64,000 nt of DNA from Semisulcospira habei (GCA_036245525.1 BTPG01000001.1:223718126-223782125), one strand, 5' to 3'; numbered from the stretch's first letter, positions 36,790 through 49,300 are shown. Notes: generated by a model not told the origin, from the letters alone. Numbers and translations are program-made.

Positions 36790-37018
36790 GTCCGCCCTCA
36801 AAACTCACCTCTTTCAACAGTTCTAGCACTATACCACCACACTCCCCACCCTAAGAAGACTGTCGTAATGTATCTCACTATTTGTGGTACGTGAGTCGTT
36901 GTCTAAAGCGTGCGCATGCGCGCGCGAGTTGTGAGTGCGCGCTTAGAGTTATAATTACTATAAGATAAGCACATTATAAATACCTTAATTATTATTATTA
37001 TTATTATTATTATTCCCT
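36790..37018. repeat. dispersed repeat ending (ATT)n, copy 1
   Basis: TTTCAACAGTTCTAGCACTATACC, GACTGTCGTAATGTAT, GTGGTACGTGAGTC, GCGTGCGCATGCG, GCGCGCTTAGAGTTATAATTA and GCACATTATAAATA-(ATT)n closely match 43232-43432. It has the form of a LINE or SINE 3' end. Confidence 0.7.
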
Positions 37019-37120
37019 CCCAACAAAAAAGGTCGACACCCACGTTCACTCCGAATACGCCTATACGTGTAATAAAAAGTTTTAATTCGTAATAAAACTC
37101 AGAACATAAAACGTCAGCTA

Positions 37121-37332
37121 TTAACTCACTGTTTTCAAGGTACAAAATACCCACATTTTGGAGTTATCCTGAGGACTGCATTACAATTTAGGAGACAGAT
37201 CGACCATGATAGTTCAAGGGTGGTGGCAGAATTGCTTGGCGCCTATAGGCGCCAAGCAATTCTGCCACCACCTTTGAACTATCATGGTCGAGCCATACCT
37301 CGCTGTGGTGTGTCGCGGGCAGAATGAGTTAA
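37121..37332. mobile_element. TTAA palindromic MITE, copy 4
   Basis: TTAACTCACTGTTTTCA…GATCGACCATGATAGTTCAAGG…TTGCTTGGCGCCTATAGGCGCCAAGCAA…GGCAGAATGAGTTAA. Confidence 0.85.
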
Positions 37333-38270
37333 CACTATATCGCTACGTACAAGTTTGTCTTATTAAGTTGTTTTTTATATTTAATTTTTTTCATTTTTTA
37401 AATTTATTTTTTATTTTTACACCAGCGTTAAATAGCCAGCGTCTGGTTTCGGATGAACCCTTCATAGCATCAGATTTTTAAATACTATTGCATCTTCATG
37501 GTGACTATCACCCCAGAGTCAAAGGTCAGTTATAAAGTTAATTTTTCTTCATTTATAATATCAGCGAATATGGTCAGTCATAAAATACAAAATACACAAA
37601 GTATGAGATAATGCCACACGCTCCACAAACTTTGAACCTGAACTATATTTTCATTAGTGCTAAGGTCGGTTTACTTGGAATACGGAATTTCCAATTTTTG
37701 ACGCCCCCCCCCCCCCACTCTTCCCCAGTCTCTTTCCGTTATTACAAATATTTTGCAGAGCAAGAAAGTAGGAACAGAGGTGTTGACGCCTTTATTTGCA
37801 GTAAACCTAGTTTTCATGAACACCGGCGACCAACGGTGAATCGTCAGTCTGAGAACGGGTGTAACCCGCGCCTGTCATTTGTTTCAAACAAAACGTAATG
37901 GTATATAATAATATATAATGGGTAGGTGGGGGGTGGGGGAATAAGGGGGGGGGGGGGCGGGGCGCAATTACGAATTATGTCAAAGGGATGTAGGAAAGTG
38001 CCATAGAATGTCATACCAGTTCCTTCGATATTGCAGTTATTTTTGCAATTGTTGTTTTTATTTTTGTCTCTGGAGGAGGCTTGGCTAGTAGGGAGTAATG
38101 TAGCGATTGAGGAAAGAAATATGGCAACATGAAACTTTTGCATACAATGTTTAGATGTGATAATTATGACATACTTGCCACACGACAGGCTCAGCCTCCC
38201 GGTCCGGCCAAACTGAACCACTGGAACGGACTGAAGAACTATGCTCAGTTGCATGAGTGGGAACTTAGTC

Positions 38271-38333
38271 TTGCTCCAGCCACTAAGCAAGGCGCTCCGA
38301 TATAGCGGAGCGCATTGCTTAGTGGCTGGAGCA
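38271..38333. repeat. hairpin with GCTCCAGCCACTAAGCAA arms
   Basis: TTGCTCCAGCCACTAAGCAAGGCGCTCCG and CGGAGCGCATTGCTTAGTGGCTGGAGCA around ATATAG; nearly perfect. Confidence 0.8.
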
Positions 38334-38856
38334 GTACTATGCTCACTCATTGAGCCCTGGTGATTTCCCGCCTCGGCGCATGGCCGCTCTCAAATCATTT
38401 ACCGCTGAGCGCCAGTACGGCAGACGATAACTTCTTATCTAAGCTTACTACGCGCACATGACACGCAACTCATTTCATTGACTTCACTTACTCACCAAGT
38501 TTCAAACATTCACGGTTCAAATGAGAGGCCATGGTGGGCGTTCGACTTCCTTGTACTAATGGCTTGTAAAATATTGATCTTTATGACGCAAGCTTAAATA
38601 AATCTGTTCAGGTTGTTGAGTTTAAAACCCGTGTAGCAGTTGTCATAGTTCCTTCTGATTCCTGCTCTTCGCCCCACCCAACGTTCTTCAGACAGGCTAT
38701 TGCCGCTTAACAACATATAGGTCAATAGTATTGACACGCATTCTCTTGTCTTTGAAAAAACAAATCTCTCAATTTTCGATCATTACATTTCGTTACTTTT
38801 TTTGGAAGGGAATTGTGTTTCATAAGCCATCGAAGATGTGGAATAAGATGCTACAG

Positions 38857-38961
<105 letters not shown>

Positions 38962-39278
38962 CCGGCTCAGTTACAAGGCATAAGGCCGGGCCCGGCCCGG
39001 CGCTTGCGTGACCAGTATCCACATTTCACTTTCGCTGTTTTTGTCGGCAAAGGGGACATCTATGGTTAGGCTTTTGTCTGTTGCAGTGCAGACTGCAGAA
39101 ACACAATTTGCACCCTCTGGCAGCCCATCGGTTAATATGTAAGAAGTTAGCTAGAAAAGCCTGAGCTGTGCATTTAGCTATTTTTCTTAGCCGTTCACAT
39201 TGTGCAATTAAGTTGTTAGACTCGGTACAAACGTTCCAACCGTGCGAGATGAAACGTTCCAACCGTGCGAGATGCCGC

Positions 39279-39355
39279 TTAACTCATTCGAGATTTGTCG
39301 CATCAGGATACGCGGCATAAGCGTATCCGGATATCATTCGTCTCGAATGAGTTAA
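39279..39355. repeat. P4 palindrome (TTAACTCATTCGAGAC)
   Basis: TTAACTCATTCGAGATTTG…GGATACGC and GCGTATCCGGATATCATTCGTCTCGAATGAGTTAA around GGCATAA. Confidence 0.85.
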
Positions 39356-39359
39356 TCAG

Positions 39360-39703
39360 TAATATTCAGTACTCCGAATGAAGAGGCGGCAGTGGACTGT
39401 TTGAACAGGTTAACCTATCGCTGTCATACAGCTGACCCGCATGTAGTGTCGAGCAGTCTTTTTTTTGTAAGGTGAATCATTTCGCACTGAAGTAAATGTA
39501 TTGTGCCATTGCGTGCGCCTGTAAACTGAAAAATAGTCACTGACTGCTGTCGAATACTTTATGATACAGCTCTCCTGACCTCACAAGTATACATAAAAAT
39601 TATATTTTATCTATGCGCTCCAAGTAATTTGTTAGTTATTTAGTTGTTGGGGTTTAACGCTGAGCAGGCGACTAAGACCATCTCACGGAGGTCCAAGTGA
39701 ATT

Positions 39704-39760
<57 letters not shown>

Positions 39761-39762
39761 CT

Positions 39763-39811
<49 letters not shown>

Positions 39812-39909
39812 GCCGGGGGGGTGGGGGTGCGTGGGGGGGGGGGAGGTTAAAAAATAGTTTCGTTAAATAGTAGTGATCGAAGCTGTCACGATTTTTTCAT
39901 GAAGTTGTT

Positions 39910-39971
<62 letters not shown>

Positions 39972-40571
39972 ATTTCTTCTGCGAATGAAGATAAGCAGCG
40001 ACTGATCTCTCTGTTTGTTTGTCTGTTTTGACAAAGTGGATTTACCTAAAATAATAATAAATATTGTGTTGTAACCGTCTTTTCTACGCGTGTTTCTTTC
40101 TCCGTTGGGTACTTCTTTGCATTTTACACGCTTGGCAGTCACCTTTTTGGTCTGAATAATTTTTTTTGTATCTCTCTTGATTTTGGATGTGTGTTGCTAA
40201 TTAATGGTCTTAGGTTTATTTAGCGTTTTAGACCGGCTGGCGACATACATTCAATATTCTGTTCATTTTTTTTTTCACACGAATTGCTGGCACGTCCAGA
40301 AAAAGTCTTTATGCCGTCGGGACGTTTAGCAATGTACAACCAGTCGGGACGAAAGACAATAATAAGACAAGAAAACCATTGTCAACATAAAGATTTATTA
40401 CGGTGTTATTATTTCAGTGTGTATACTTGTTTTTATCTGATGTATGTATGGATCATTTTGGAAATGTCTGTAACTTTTTTGTTACTATAAAGTACACTTT
40501 GCATACTGTGCATTGTTTCAAAAGTCACAGGAAGCATAAACCTTAGCTGAGTTGGTATACCTCACCTTCTA
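39360..40571. other. intergenic, simple repeats
   Basis: A GGGGTTTAACGCTGAGCAGGCGACTAA stretch at about 39649-39690 is shared with 48587-48613. Long (TG)n tracts lie at 39709-39809 and 39915-39968. No gene recognised. Confidence 0.5.
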
Positions 40572-41222
40572 CCTAGGTTAAACGCACCAGTGGCGCCATT
40601 GTTATTATTTTTCGCACCAGACCGGTCGCTCAGACCGGCCATGTGCACCAGAACTGCGCGCGCAGGTTGGCTTCTGCACTTTTAGTGTGGTCTCGTACGT
40701 TCACGCAGAAGATTCTGATCGCAGTAAAAAAAAAGGTTTGTTTGCGGTTTTAACTTCAGCCGCGCCTTTTACCTCCCCTAACACGCCAGTTTTGTGTTGA
40801 GATGGCGGAGGCGTGTCATGCCCCACGCCACTGAATCAAGTCCATTATACATGTAGTGCGGTCATTTCTCGAACTTCAACTATGACGGTGCTTTCTGCCG
40901 CAAACAAAGCAGATGTCGCAAAATCACCTCCATTGAGGATTAAAAGAAACTATTTTTCAAATCTGCCAAATCGCGTAATGTTTCGTGGTGATAGCATAAG
41001 GATGGATGCATTATTGCCGGATTGCATATGGGAAAGGGTTTATTCTTTATTCATGTTATTTTGCAGCAATCAAACGACGGTCACGTGATTCTTTCTCCGA
41101 GGTTGCCCATTACAGGTGCAGAAAGCACACGCTCTAAACCGATCGGGTGCACCAGACCGGTCCGAACGACCGGTCTGGTGCCAAAATAGCAACATTGGCA
41201 CCGCTGGTGCGTTTAACCTAGG
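40572..41222. mobile_element. DNA transposon relic with ~60-bp inverted ends
   Basis: CCTAGGTTAAACGCACCAG…TTATTTTTCGCACCAGACCGGTCG at the left is mirrored by CGACCGGTCTGGTGCCAAAATAG…CTGGTGCGTTTAACCTAGG at the right. The inside has a short subterminal ACCGGTC pair and a 92-codon plus-strand frame (40813-41088) without recognised motifs. Confidence 0.72.
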
Positions 41223-41530
41223 CACTGGACTCGGCTAAACTTTATTGTCGCACTTGCTAGAACTCGGTATATTTCTCTCTCCATTTTATGAATAGAGGCA
41301 CATAAGTCGCTGAAACCCTTTACGTGCCGAAGGCAAGAACTAGTTTTCCTCATCACAAAGTTGCCAGAAAAAGGATTGACTGCTCTTGATTGTTTGATTT
41401 GAAGTGTTTACAAACAATTACTGTGTTTTTAAATGCATGCACCTTTGATGTGATTAATAAAGGCTGAAGTTTCAAGTGATTTCTTATGTTGTCAGTTAAT
41501 TAATTAATGTCAGTGTTCTGTTTTGTCATT

Positions 41531-41744
41531 TTAACTCATTCTACCCCAAGACCGAAATCCCCAAATTTTGAAGTCGTCCTCTGAAGATTGCGTTGCAGTG
41601 CAGGACACAGATCGACCATGATAGTTCACGGGTGATGCCAGAATAGCTTGGCGCACATAGGCGCCAAGCTATTCTAGCATCACGCTTGAACTATCATGGT
41701 CGATCTTTATTTTGTTGTGGTGTGTCTGGGGTAGAATAAGTTAA
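41531..41744. mobile_element. TTAA palindromic MITE, copy 5
   Basis: TTAACTCATTCTACCCCAAG…TAGCTTGGCGCACATAGGCGCCAAGCTA…GGGGTAGAATAAGTTAA. Confidence 0.87.
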
Positions 41745-41798
41745 GTGTCAGTTTCTTCATGTGGGTCTTTTTCTATCTTTCATATTTTTCCACACTTT

Positions 41799-42026
41799 TT
41801 AACCCGCATCGTACTGAGGCTAAAAGCTTCAAATTTGTACACTGCCATAATATGCAAGCTACATTACAATACTTACAGATGAGGACATAGACATAGATGA
41901 GGCTTTAGTTCAAGGGTGGTGCCACAATAGCTAGGCGAGAGGCGCCAAGCTATTCTGGCACTACCCTTGGACTATTTTAGTCACACTTGTTGCACACACT
42001 GGTGTATTCCGAATGATAAGGGTTAA
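41799..42026. mobile_element. TTAA palindromic MITE, copy 6, diverged
   Basis: Ends TTAACCCGCATC and GATAAGGGTTAA. The centre AATAGCTAGGCGAGAGGCGCCAAGCTATT and the TTCAAGGGTGGTGCC core are kept; the outer arms are eroded. Confidence 0.65.
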
Positions 42027-42029
42027 TAT

Positions 42030-42603
42030 TCAAAATGCTCTGTTGCTGTTTGTCTCAAACTCCAGAGTACATAAAAAAGTCCTTTAATTTCCATAATTCT
42101 CACATAAATGCCACGATAAACTGTTTTGCTGCAGAAGGACAAATCGTAGCAATGTTTTAAAGATTTCCTCTGTAAAAATCGTAATCGAAAGGCTACGGGC
42201 CAGTGTTCATTCAATTTTGCACCATACAATGTTAAAAATGTTAATGCATACATACACATTAAGTTGAAAAAAAAATTAATGTGAAAAAGAAGTATTCCAT
42301 GAACTTAACCTTATTACAGACACCTAATGTTGTGAAGACACCCATTTTCACTGTAATGCCAGTTTTTGTGTGAGAGGCACCCACTTTATTGGTAGAAACC
42401 CTTTTTTTCTCCATCTAGTGGCTCTGTTTCTAGAAAATGTCTGTTTTATTTTAAGTTATAGAGCTTAGTTATAAGGTGAGTTCTAAACATTCGCATCAAT
42501 TCCAGAACCCTAGAATAAATAGAAATATGGGAACCCATTTTCACATAAAATGGTAGGTAACCCACCCTGAGGCTTTTGTCTCCATGTGTGTGTGTGTGCG
42601 TGT

Positions 42604-42662
<59 letters not shown>

Positions 42663-43231
42663 TGTACTTTTTATGTCAACAAATGTTTATTTTACTTTTG
42701 TATAAGGACAAACAAGGAACCCTATTTTCAATGCGAATCGCACATTTAACAACAAAAAAACACATTGTCTTCTTTCAGACTCTTTACACGTTTCCTCAAT
42801 GGCCCAGCTTTATTTACCTTTCTTCCCTGGTTGACGTTTTCAAGGCAGCGGGAGTCTACATATTTCACATTACCAACAAATAACACGTGATAAAGACTCC
42901 GTACTCGCTGAGCAAAACTTCTTCCCCCAAATACGTCATTGGCCAATCACATTTGTCATTACTATCTTCATTCAGTCAAACCTCTGAGCACAATAATGCT
43001 GAGCAGTAAACAATTTACGGGGTTACAGAACAACAAGAGCTGTATGTGGGTATTATGTGATACCGTTCGTACCAATTTCATTGAAAAAACCTCAAAAATT
43101 GGACAACAAACAATTCCAAGCGAAGACTCTACGTAGGCTGTACCTACTGATCATATTCGAAACGGCGCAGAAACAAATGCTAGATAAATACAAACTGAGG
43201 GGGTCAATCAACAAAAAGTTATATGCACGCG
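42030..43231. other. intergenic, (TG)n and unique sequence
   Basis: A (TG)n tract lies at 42580-42662. No exon or repeat family recognised otherwise. Confidence 0.4.
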
Positions 43232-43432
43232 TCACCTCCTTCAACAGTTTTAGCACTATATCACCACACTCCCCACCCCAAGCTGACTGTCGTAATGTAT
43301 TTCATTATTTGTGGTACGTGAGTCATCGTCTAAAGCGTGCGCATGCGTGCGCGAGTTGTGTGTGCGCGCTTAGAGTTATAATTATTATAAGATAAGCGCA
43401 TTATAAATAGCGTAATTATTATTATTATTATT
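43232..43432. repeat. dispersed repeat ending (ATT)n, copy 2
   Basis: High similarity to 36790-37018. Confidence 0.7.
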
Positions 43433-43656
43433 TATGTTCTAATTAGGGTTTATATTTCATACAAAAATAACTCGAAATGTAATAAGTTAGACCAAACCTT
43501 CAAACAAAATTCTGACTCCAAGTGAAAGCACCTTTCCGCCTGGTAACCAGATGTAATTCACTGACATTGAGACTTAGCAGGTTTTTATTTTCAAGGGGAG
43601 CCTTCGTATATATATTTATAATTTTACAGTTGAAGACAAAATCGTATTACGCGTTG

Positions 43657-43780
43657 GGCTTTGCTAGTGGTTTATGTCGCCTCTCGGGTCCGATCAGGGA
43701 GTTTATTTCGAAATACTTTCATCTTCGAAATAAACTGCCTGATCGGACCCTCGAGGTGATAAGAACTACTGGCAAAGCCT
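43657..43780. repeat. palindrome related to 5218-5347
   Basis: GGCTTTGCTAGTGGTTTATGTC…GGTCCGATCAGG…TTTATTTCGAA and complement TTCGAAATAAACTGCCTGATCGGACC…ACTACTGGCAAAGCC. Confidence 0.75.
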
Positions 43781-43784
43781 ACCT

Positions 43785-45276
43785 TGTAATACAACTAAAA
43801 AAAAGTCATCATGTCAATTATAGAAAGTTTTTCTCACGGTCTTTATCCGTGCACCCTTCATTCCAGTGCAGACTCCTAAAAAACCCAAACTTATTATAGT
43901 AATTAGTATTGTATCAATGTATCTCAGGCCATGAGTGTTGTAATTCTGCTATATAATCATTTCATGGCCCTGACATTCACTGAGATTTAGAACAATTTGC
44001 ATTTATAGATAGAATATAAACTACTTAAGGTCGAACTACTCACTGCTACGCTGCGATTTTAAATCCATGCAAATGATTTAGGAATGGCTTCTTTACGTTC
44101 CCTAGCGTGCCGGTCGTTTATTAGACAGAATGTCTACACTAGCCAAGGTCTCCTAACATTCGTTATTATCGTAAAAAGTACGTAAGTACGCATTCGTATA
44201 TTTTTGTGTTTTGTCGTGTCTGCATCCTTAAAACTTAGTGCTTTTTTCAAGGGTTAATTACAAACAGCCACATAATTGGAAAGGCCAGTCATTTTTTGAC
44301 AGAACAGTCAAACGGAGACTGATTTGCATTAGCGGGTTTTGATTATACATCATCACACTAAATGCAGCCTTATGCCATAACCTCCAAAAGCTATCTGCAA
44401 CCGAAAGTGTATCACTATATTAACAGCTCAAAACGTTTATCATAAATGGCCTCTAAAGACCGTGTAATGTTATCACTAAAGACAATTCATGGTTGGCTTG
44501 AAATGATATGTCCAGCAAACAGTCCAATCCAGAGTGATTTGACTCTGATGAGCAGGGACTAGGTGCACTTTTGTTATATTTTCAGAACTGGCAGCAGCAT
44601 CTTGATTTTTTTTTCTTGAAAATGCCAGTAACCACAAAACCAAGGACATCCGTGTTCTTCCTCAACCATCATACAATTTGAATCTTGCCCGGAAATTGTA
44701 CATTAACAGTAGAGGATAGCGCTGTTACTGAAGGTGAAAATCTCGAGTAAATTGGTTCGACAGTTTCGGTTCTACGGCACAGCTATCATTAAATTTCTGA
44801 TCATACCTCGTAGCAGATGGAGTGTGAGAAGGAGGTTTTGTGCTATGGCGGAGCAAATGCGACTACAAGTGTGTGCGCATGCGTGAGTAAATGGACTGCT
44901 GCACTGAATACATGTCTGCCTGATCTGAATTGAAGTGTCTCCATTGTCTTGGTCTGTAAGTTCTCAATTTATTTACTGTTATAGTTGTGTTTGCATGATC
45001 CGAATGCGAGAGTCTGAGGATCGATTGTATGCATGTCTGTACTCAGTGTACGAGTGTCCTCGCCTCAGTTCTTGACAAGATGCAAGCATCTCACACAACA
45101 ACATTGTAAACACATTCAGTCAAACAACACACCAGGAGGAAAAAGGCCGTGATAGTACAATGGTAATGATACAACAGCGTGGCGCCTCTCACAGTCTTTA
45201 TAAAAGGCTTCAAAATTTGCCAGAGCCCTAACAGGCGGCTTCATAAGTACAATTATTATTATTAATATTATAGTAA
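43785..45276. other. intergenic, nothing recognised
   Basis: No coding frame, repeat family or tandem array recognised. Confidence 0.4.
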
Positions 45277-45384
45277 CCCAATGCGCAAAAGACATCGAAC
45301 TGACGTCAGCCGCCGTTGGCCCGCGCACGACCGTGCACGGGCCAACGTAGGCCGATGTCGGCCCGATGGCCTTTTGTGCATTGT
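45277..45384. repeat. P3 GC-rich palindrome
   Basis: CCCAATGCGCAAAAGACATCG…GTTGGCCCGCGCACG and CGTGCACGGGCCAACGTAGGCC…GGCCCGATGGCCTTTTGTGCATTG. Confidence 0.82.
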
Positions 45385-45573
45385 GAATAGACTCATGACG
45401 GCCGCTAGGCGTCGGATCGATAGATTGCCGCAAGGGAACAGCAGAGTTCAAACACGGTTTCCAATATGTAGAAAGGGCTCGCAATCCAAGGAAAAGGACT
45501 TAAAGAGGACATACATGCATACGTACGTAATAAGTTGATCGGAGTTAAGATCGTACTCCACAGACAAATACTA

Positions 45574-45643
45574 TACGCAAAGCGCAAAAGGCCCTGGGTC
45601 CGATGTCGGCTGACGTGGGCCCGATGGCCTTTGCTCACTGGGT
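45574..45643. repeat. P3 palindrome, shortened copy
   Basis: GCGCAAAAGGCCCTGGGTCCGATGTCGG and CGTGGGCCCGATGGCCTTTGC. The GC-rich core is deleted. Confidence 0.65.
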
Positions 45644-45649
45644 ATCTGT

Positions 45650-47062
45650 CCCAGTTTCCTCCTTACCGCCCCCCCCTCCTCCTCCTCCCCCCCCCCCCAC
45701 CTCGCTTAGTCTGTTATCACTCGCGTGAAGTGGACGTGCAATTTCTTCACTGCCACTGATCAGGAGTTTTGAGTCTGACACGAAGCACACCGACGGACAA
45801 TCGCGCGAACAACACAAGGTGTGAATGAGACCTAACAAAAAAAATGTAATAGGCAAAACGAACATAAGACTCACTCGAGACATAAATCCTCATGAGCCCA
45901 CGTCACCGAGTTTATGTCTTTCGACTGGGTAGCGCTCGCCTTTTCCCCGGCGGTAAATGGATTAAACCCACTTAACCAACAAACGAAAGTATGAGATTGA
46001 ATGACTTATCAGTTGTGAATTGTTCCAGATAGCTCCCGTCACACTTCCCGGTGTATATAAATATATATTTGTTTAACCAAGAGACGTCACACAATAGTTA
46101 CGACCAATCAGGTGGAAGTAGGAGAGGAGCAAAATAGGAAGCTGCCGGCCATAGTCGAAATATCGGTCTGTCCGGATTGCTTTAAAAATCATTTGTTTTC
46201 CACACATCAATGTTACACGATGGATCTATCCCCAAAATTAAAGTTATATGCCATACTGAATACACAAATAATAATGATGCAAATCATTGTCAAATTCTAC
46301 ATGGGACACATCAAAGTTTCATTTGTACTTGAAAAATGTAGCAAAATACAGTCTGTTTTACAAGTTATTATGAATATTTTCAAGTGAATTCTCATGTTCG
46401 GCAGTGTTGGTAAAATGCCGCCGCAGTACTGTATCAAAATACACTTTTAACTGTCAGAATTCCCTACGAATTATTGCCTGGCATCAAATCGGCAAAAGAT
46501 CATGTGATCTTTATTACAAAAATTGTTACTGAGGTCTCACTCAGTATACGTAATACATATGGAATCATGTTCTGCTGTAGTTAGTTCAGTGTGTGAGTAC
46601 TACATGTGGCCTGTTCTCGATCACCTGTACTGCTAATTGGGTCAGTCATTTCTGCGGCTGGGTTATAACGTCAGTAATTCAGTTTTACTTTTTCAGTGCC
46701 GAGAAAATCTCAACACCACCCAACTGCAAGAGGTATATAGATCCTCATGAGCCCCCCGATCTATGCCTCTTGCTGACACCAATTTGAATCCATGTTCCTG
46801 TGACAGATAAGGTTGTTTGGTGTTACTTTAACTTTGTGACTTTATGTAAATCATTTAACAATGTGTGGAAAGCACTCGATCATCAAGCAGCTGTTATTTT
46901 TTTGACAGAGGCCATCGTAACGCACAACCTTTTTTGCCTTTTGGCCTTCATCTCTCGCTCTACCATCTGATTGGCCGCAACTATTTGATGAGAAAAAAAT
47001 GTGCTTCCCGTTTTCGCAAGACTTCAGACCGTCCATGAGAAATTACTGCCGGAGACATCTAA
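45650..47062. other. intergenic with one P2 relic
   Basis: A C/T-rich patch lies at 45668-45702 and a half P2 arm (ATAAATCCTCATGAGCCC) at 45883-45900. No gene recognised. Confidence 0.4.
46725..46773. repeat. P2 hairpin, compact copy
   Basis: GCAAGAGGTATATAGATC and GATCTATGCCTCTTGC flank CTCATGAGCCCCCC. Confidence 0.7.
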
Positions 47063-47130
47063 TGTGCTAATATGTGATTTTGGACCTTACGACTACAGAC
47101 CGTAAGGTCCCAAATCAGAGACCAACACTC
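47063..47130. repeat. P1 palindrome
   Basis: TGTGCTAATATGTGATTTTGGACCTTACG and CCGTAAGGTCCCAAATCAGAGACCAACAC around ACTACAGA. Confidence 0.75.
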
Positions 47131-47247
47131 AGCTCTAGACCAAGGTCATAAACCACAGCTATAAAAACCGGCTGACAACAGTTGTAGGTTCGCAACATAC
47201 ACGCCTCTTCCTGATGATGTCTATACCCCATGTATATTGGTCCTAAA

Positions 47248-47462
47248 TTAACCCATTCAGCCCTGACGCACTATAGCAGGAGATAGATCGACCATGATAA
47301 TTCAAGGGTAGTGCCAGATTAGCTTGGCGCCTGTCGGCGATAAGCTAATCTGGCACTGCCCTTGAATTATCTTGGTCGATCTATCTCCTGCCAATGGTGC
47401 ATAGTCGTTAGATGACGCCCTCCAAAACTTGGGGATTACGGCCGTCGGGCTGAACGAGATAA
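47248..47462. mobile_element. TTAA palindromic MITE, copy 7
   Basis: TTAACCCATTCAGCCCTGACG…AGCTTGGCGCCTGTCGGCG…CCGTCGGGCTGAACGAGATAA, in the opposite orientation to copy 1. The right TTAA has become ATAA. Confidence 0.8.
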
Positions 47463-47798
47463 GGTCATTGACGATTACATGTGACTTAGGTATGTGACAA
47501 AATTTATCACACTTTATGTGCTCATTCTTTTGCCTTCCGCCTGTCCTTTCTTCTTTGCGTTTCGATTTGCTTAGGTGGTTGTTGGCTGTTGGCGGGTTGG
47601 CTCGATGGTTGGTTTTCTTTCGTTTGCTTTGTTATTTTTGTTTTCTTGCCTAGCTACTGCTTGTTGGTTGGTTTGGTTGTTTCTCTGTCAAACTTGCGTG
47701 TTCGTTTCGTTCTTAGTTTGTTTTCGTGGTGTGCTGCTTAATTGCCAATCTCTTTGGGTCTCTGTTTAGTCAATATGTATTTGTGTTTCTTTGTTTGT

Positions 47799-48012
47799 TT
47801 AACTCATTCAGCACGACGGCCGTATTTCCCAAATTTAGGAGGCGTCATCTAATGACTATGCACCAGTTGCATGAGATGGATCGACCATGATAATTCAAGG
47901 GCAGTGCCAGATTAGCTTGGCGCCGACAGGCGCCAAGCTAATCTGGCACTACCCTTGAATTATCAAGATCGACCCATCTCCTGCTGTAGTACGTCAGGGC
48001 TGAATGGGTTAA
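47799..48012. mobile_element. TTAA palindromic MITE, copy 8
   Basis: TTAACTCATTCAGCACGACGG…AGCTTGGCGCCGACAGGCGCCAAGCT…GGGCTGAATGGGTTAA. The matching place in 35990-36590 (TTTCTTTGTTTGTTTTC) lacks it. Confidence 0.88.
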
Positions 48013-48246
48013 TCGTTTGTTTCTTTTTGTTCAGTTCAAATCAGGACGGAAAGTTTTCATATGAAAAACAAAAACTTTGTTTGTTAATGGCATCAAAATA
48101 CGAATAGACATAATATCGACACAAGGAAACAAATATTATTCACGTACTACCAATAGCTTCAGTGTAAGAATGTTTTATTCTCCAATGTCAAGCACGTAAG
48201 CTTTTACAAGATTTTGTTAAATGCGACAACAGTCTAAATGAAAAAG

Positions 48247-48312
48247 TGTGCTGGTCTGTGATTTCTGACCTTACGGCCTAGGCCGTACGGTCCAACATCA
48301 CAGACCAGCACA
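48247..48312. repeat. P1 palindrome, best-preserved copy
   Basis: TGTGCTGGTCTGTGATTTCTGACC-TTACGGCCTAGGCCGTACGG-TCCAACATCACAGACCAGCACA; almost perfectly self-complementary with no loop. Confidence 0.9.
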
Positions 48313-48393
48313 CACATACAGAAACATTGTCAAGACACACAGAAATAAAATGATTTTCCTGAAGACGACAACAAATTTCACGAGGACGAGATA

Positions 48394-48470
48394 TGTGCTA
48401 GCTTGTGACTTGGTACAACTGTACCCTAAGTCTACAGGCCGTGCGGTCCAAAAATCACAGACCAGAACAC
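48394..48470. repeat. P1 palindrome
   Basis: TGTGCTAGCTTGTGACTTGG…GGCCGTGCGGTCCAAAAATCACAGACCAGAACAC. Confidence 0.65.
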
Positions 48471-48656
48471 TGATGTAGATACAAATGTCAAATGCTAAAC
48501 AGACGCAGACAGACAGTAGAAGGAAGAAAACATCCAAAGTGTGATGATAGTAAACGGTAATTGGTATACAATTTAGTTAGTCATTTGGGTTTAACGCCGA
48601 GCAGACGACTAATAGGGCCATCCCATGAACTTGGTATAAGCTGAGCTACAGTAAAC

Positions 48657-48870
48657 GTATCTCATTCAGCCCGACGGCCGTATTTCCTAAAGTTTGGAGG
48701 CGTCATCTAATGACTATGCACCAGTTGCAGGAGACGGATCGACCATGATAATTCAAGGGCAGTGCCAGATTAGCTTGGTGCCGTAAGGCGCCAAGCTAAT
48801 CTGGCACTACCTTTGAATTATCATGGTCGACCCACCTCCTACTGTAGTGAGTCAGGGCTGAATGGATCAA
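48657..48870. mobile_element. TTAA palindromic MITE, copy 9
   Basis: CTCATTCAGCCCGACGGCCG…AGCTTGGTGCCGTAAGGCGCCAAGCT…GGGCTGAATGGATCAA; both terminal TTAA are mutated. Confidence 0.82.
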
Positions 48871-49078
48871 AGGGGCTCGGGGTCAACACACAAAGGGATT
48901 TATTTTGTAGTCTTAAAGCTGTGTTTCCATATAGCAAAGCGGCAGGCGGAACACCACTTTGCGTGTTTATATATATCGGCGCGACAAAGCGATTTCGCTC
49001 CTTTGTTTTGAATGAGATAAAAGACTCCAATGTGGTGCATACTGAAAACCACGCCCTTCTTCTTCACTGCAAAATCGC

Positions 49079-49166
49079 CGCGTCTCATTCGAGACGAGCG
49101 GCATCCAGATACAAAAAAAGCAGCTCAAGCCGCGTATCTAGATGCCGTTCGTCTCAAATGAGTTAA
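49079..49166. repeat. P4 palindrome
   Basis: CGTCTCATTCGAGACGAGCGGCATCCAGATAC and GTATCTAGATGCCGTTCGTCTCAAATGAGTTAA. Confidence 0.8.
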
Positions 49167-49224
49167 TATTCCATTGTGACAGAACTGCTACTGCTCTGAC
49201 GTCAAAATTTCTTTTTGCTAGCTG

Positions 49225-49300
49225 CTGCTAGTGGCTTAGTTTGTACAGCGTTCGCCTCTCCTCCGAAGGTCGCGGGATGGAACCAGCTGGGGTCAAATTT
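49225..49300 (+). repeat. tRNA-like SINE head (tentative)
   Basis: TAGTGGCTTAGTTTGTACAGCGTTCGCCTCTC…GGTCGCGGGATGGAACCAGCTGGGGTC resembles tRNA A- and B-box order but cannot fold as an intact tRNA. AGCTGGGGTCAA also follows the B-box-like site at 3983. Confidence 0.35.

Larger units (their letters stand above)
47490..48545. repeat. third segmental copy, related to 35990-36590
   Basis: Same order of T-rich segment, P1 hairpins and GACGACAACAAATTTCACGAGGACGAGAT as 35990-36590, enlarged by the TTAA palindrome at 47799-48012. Confidence 0.7.
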
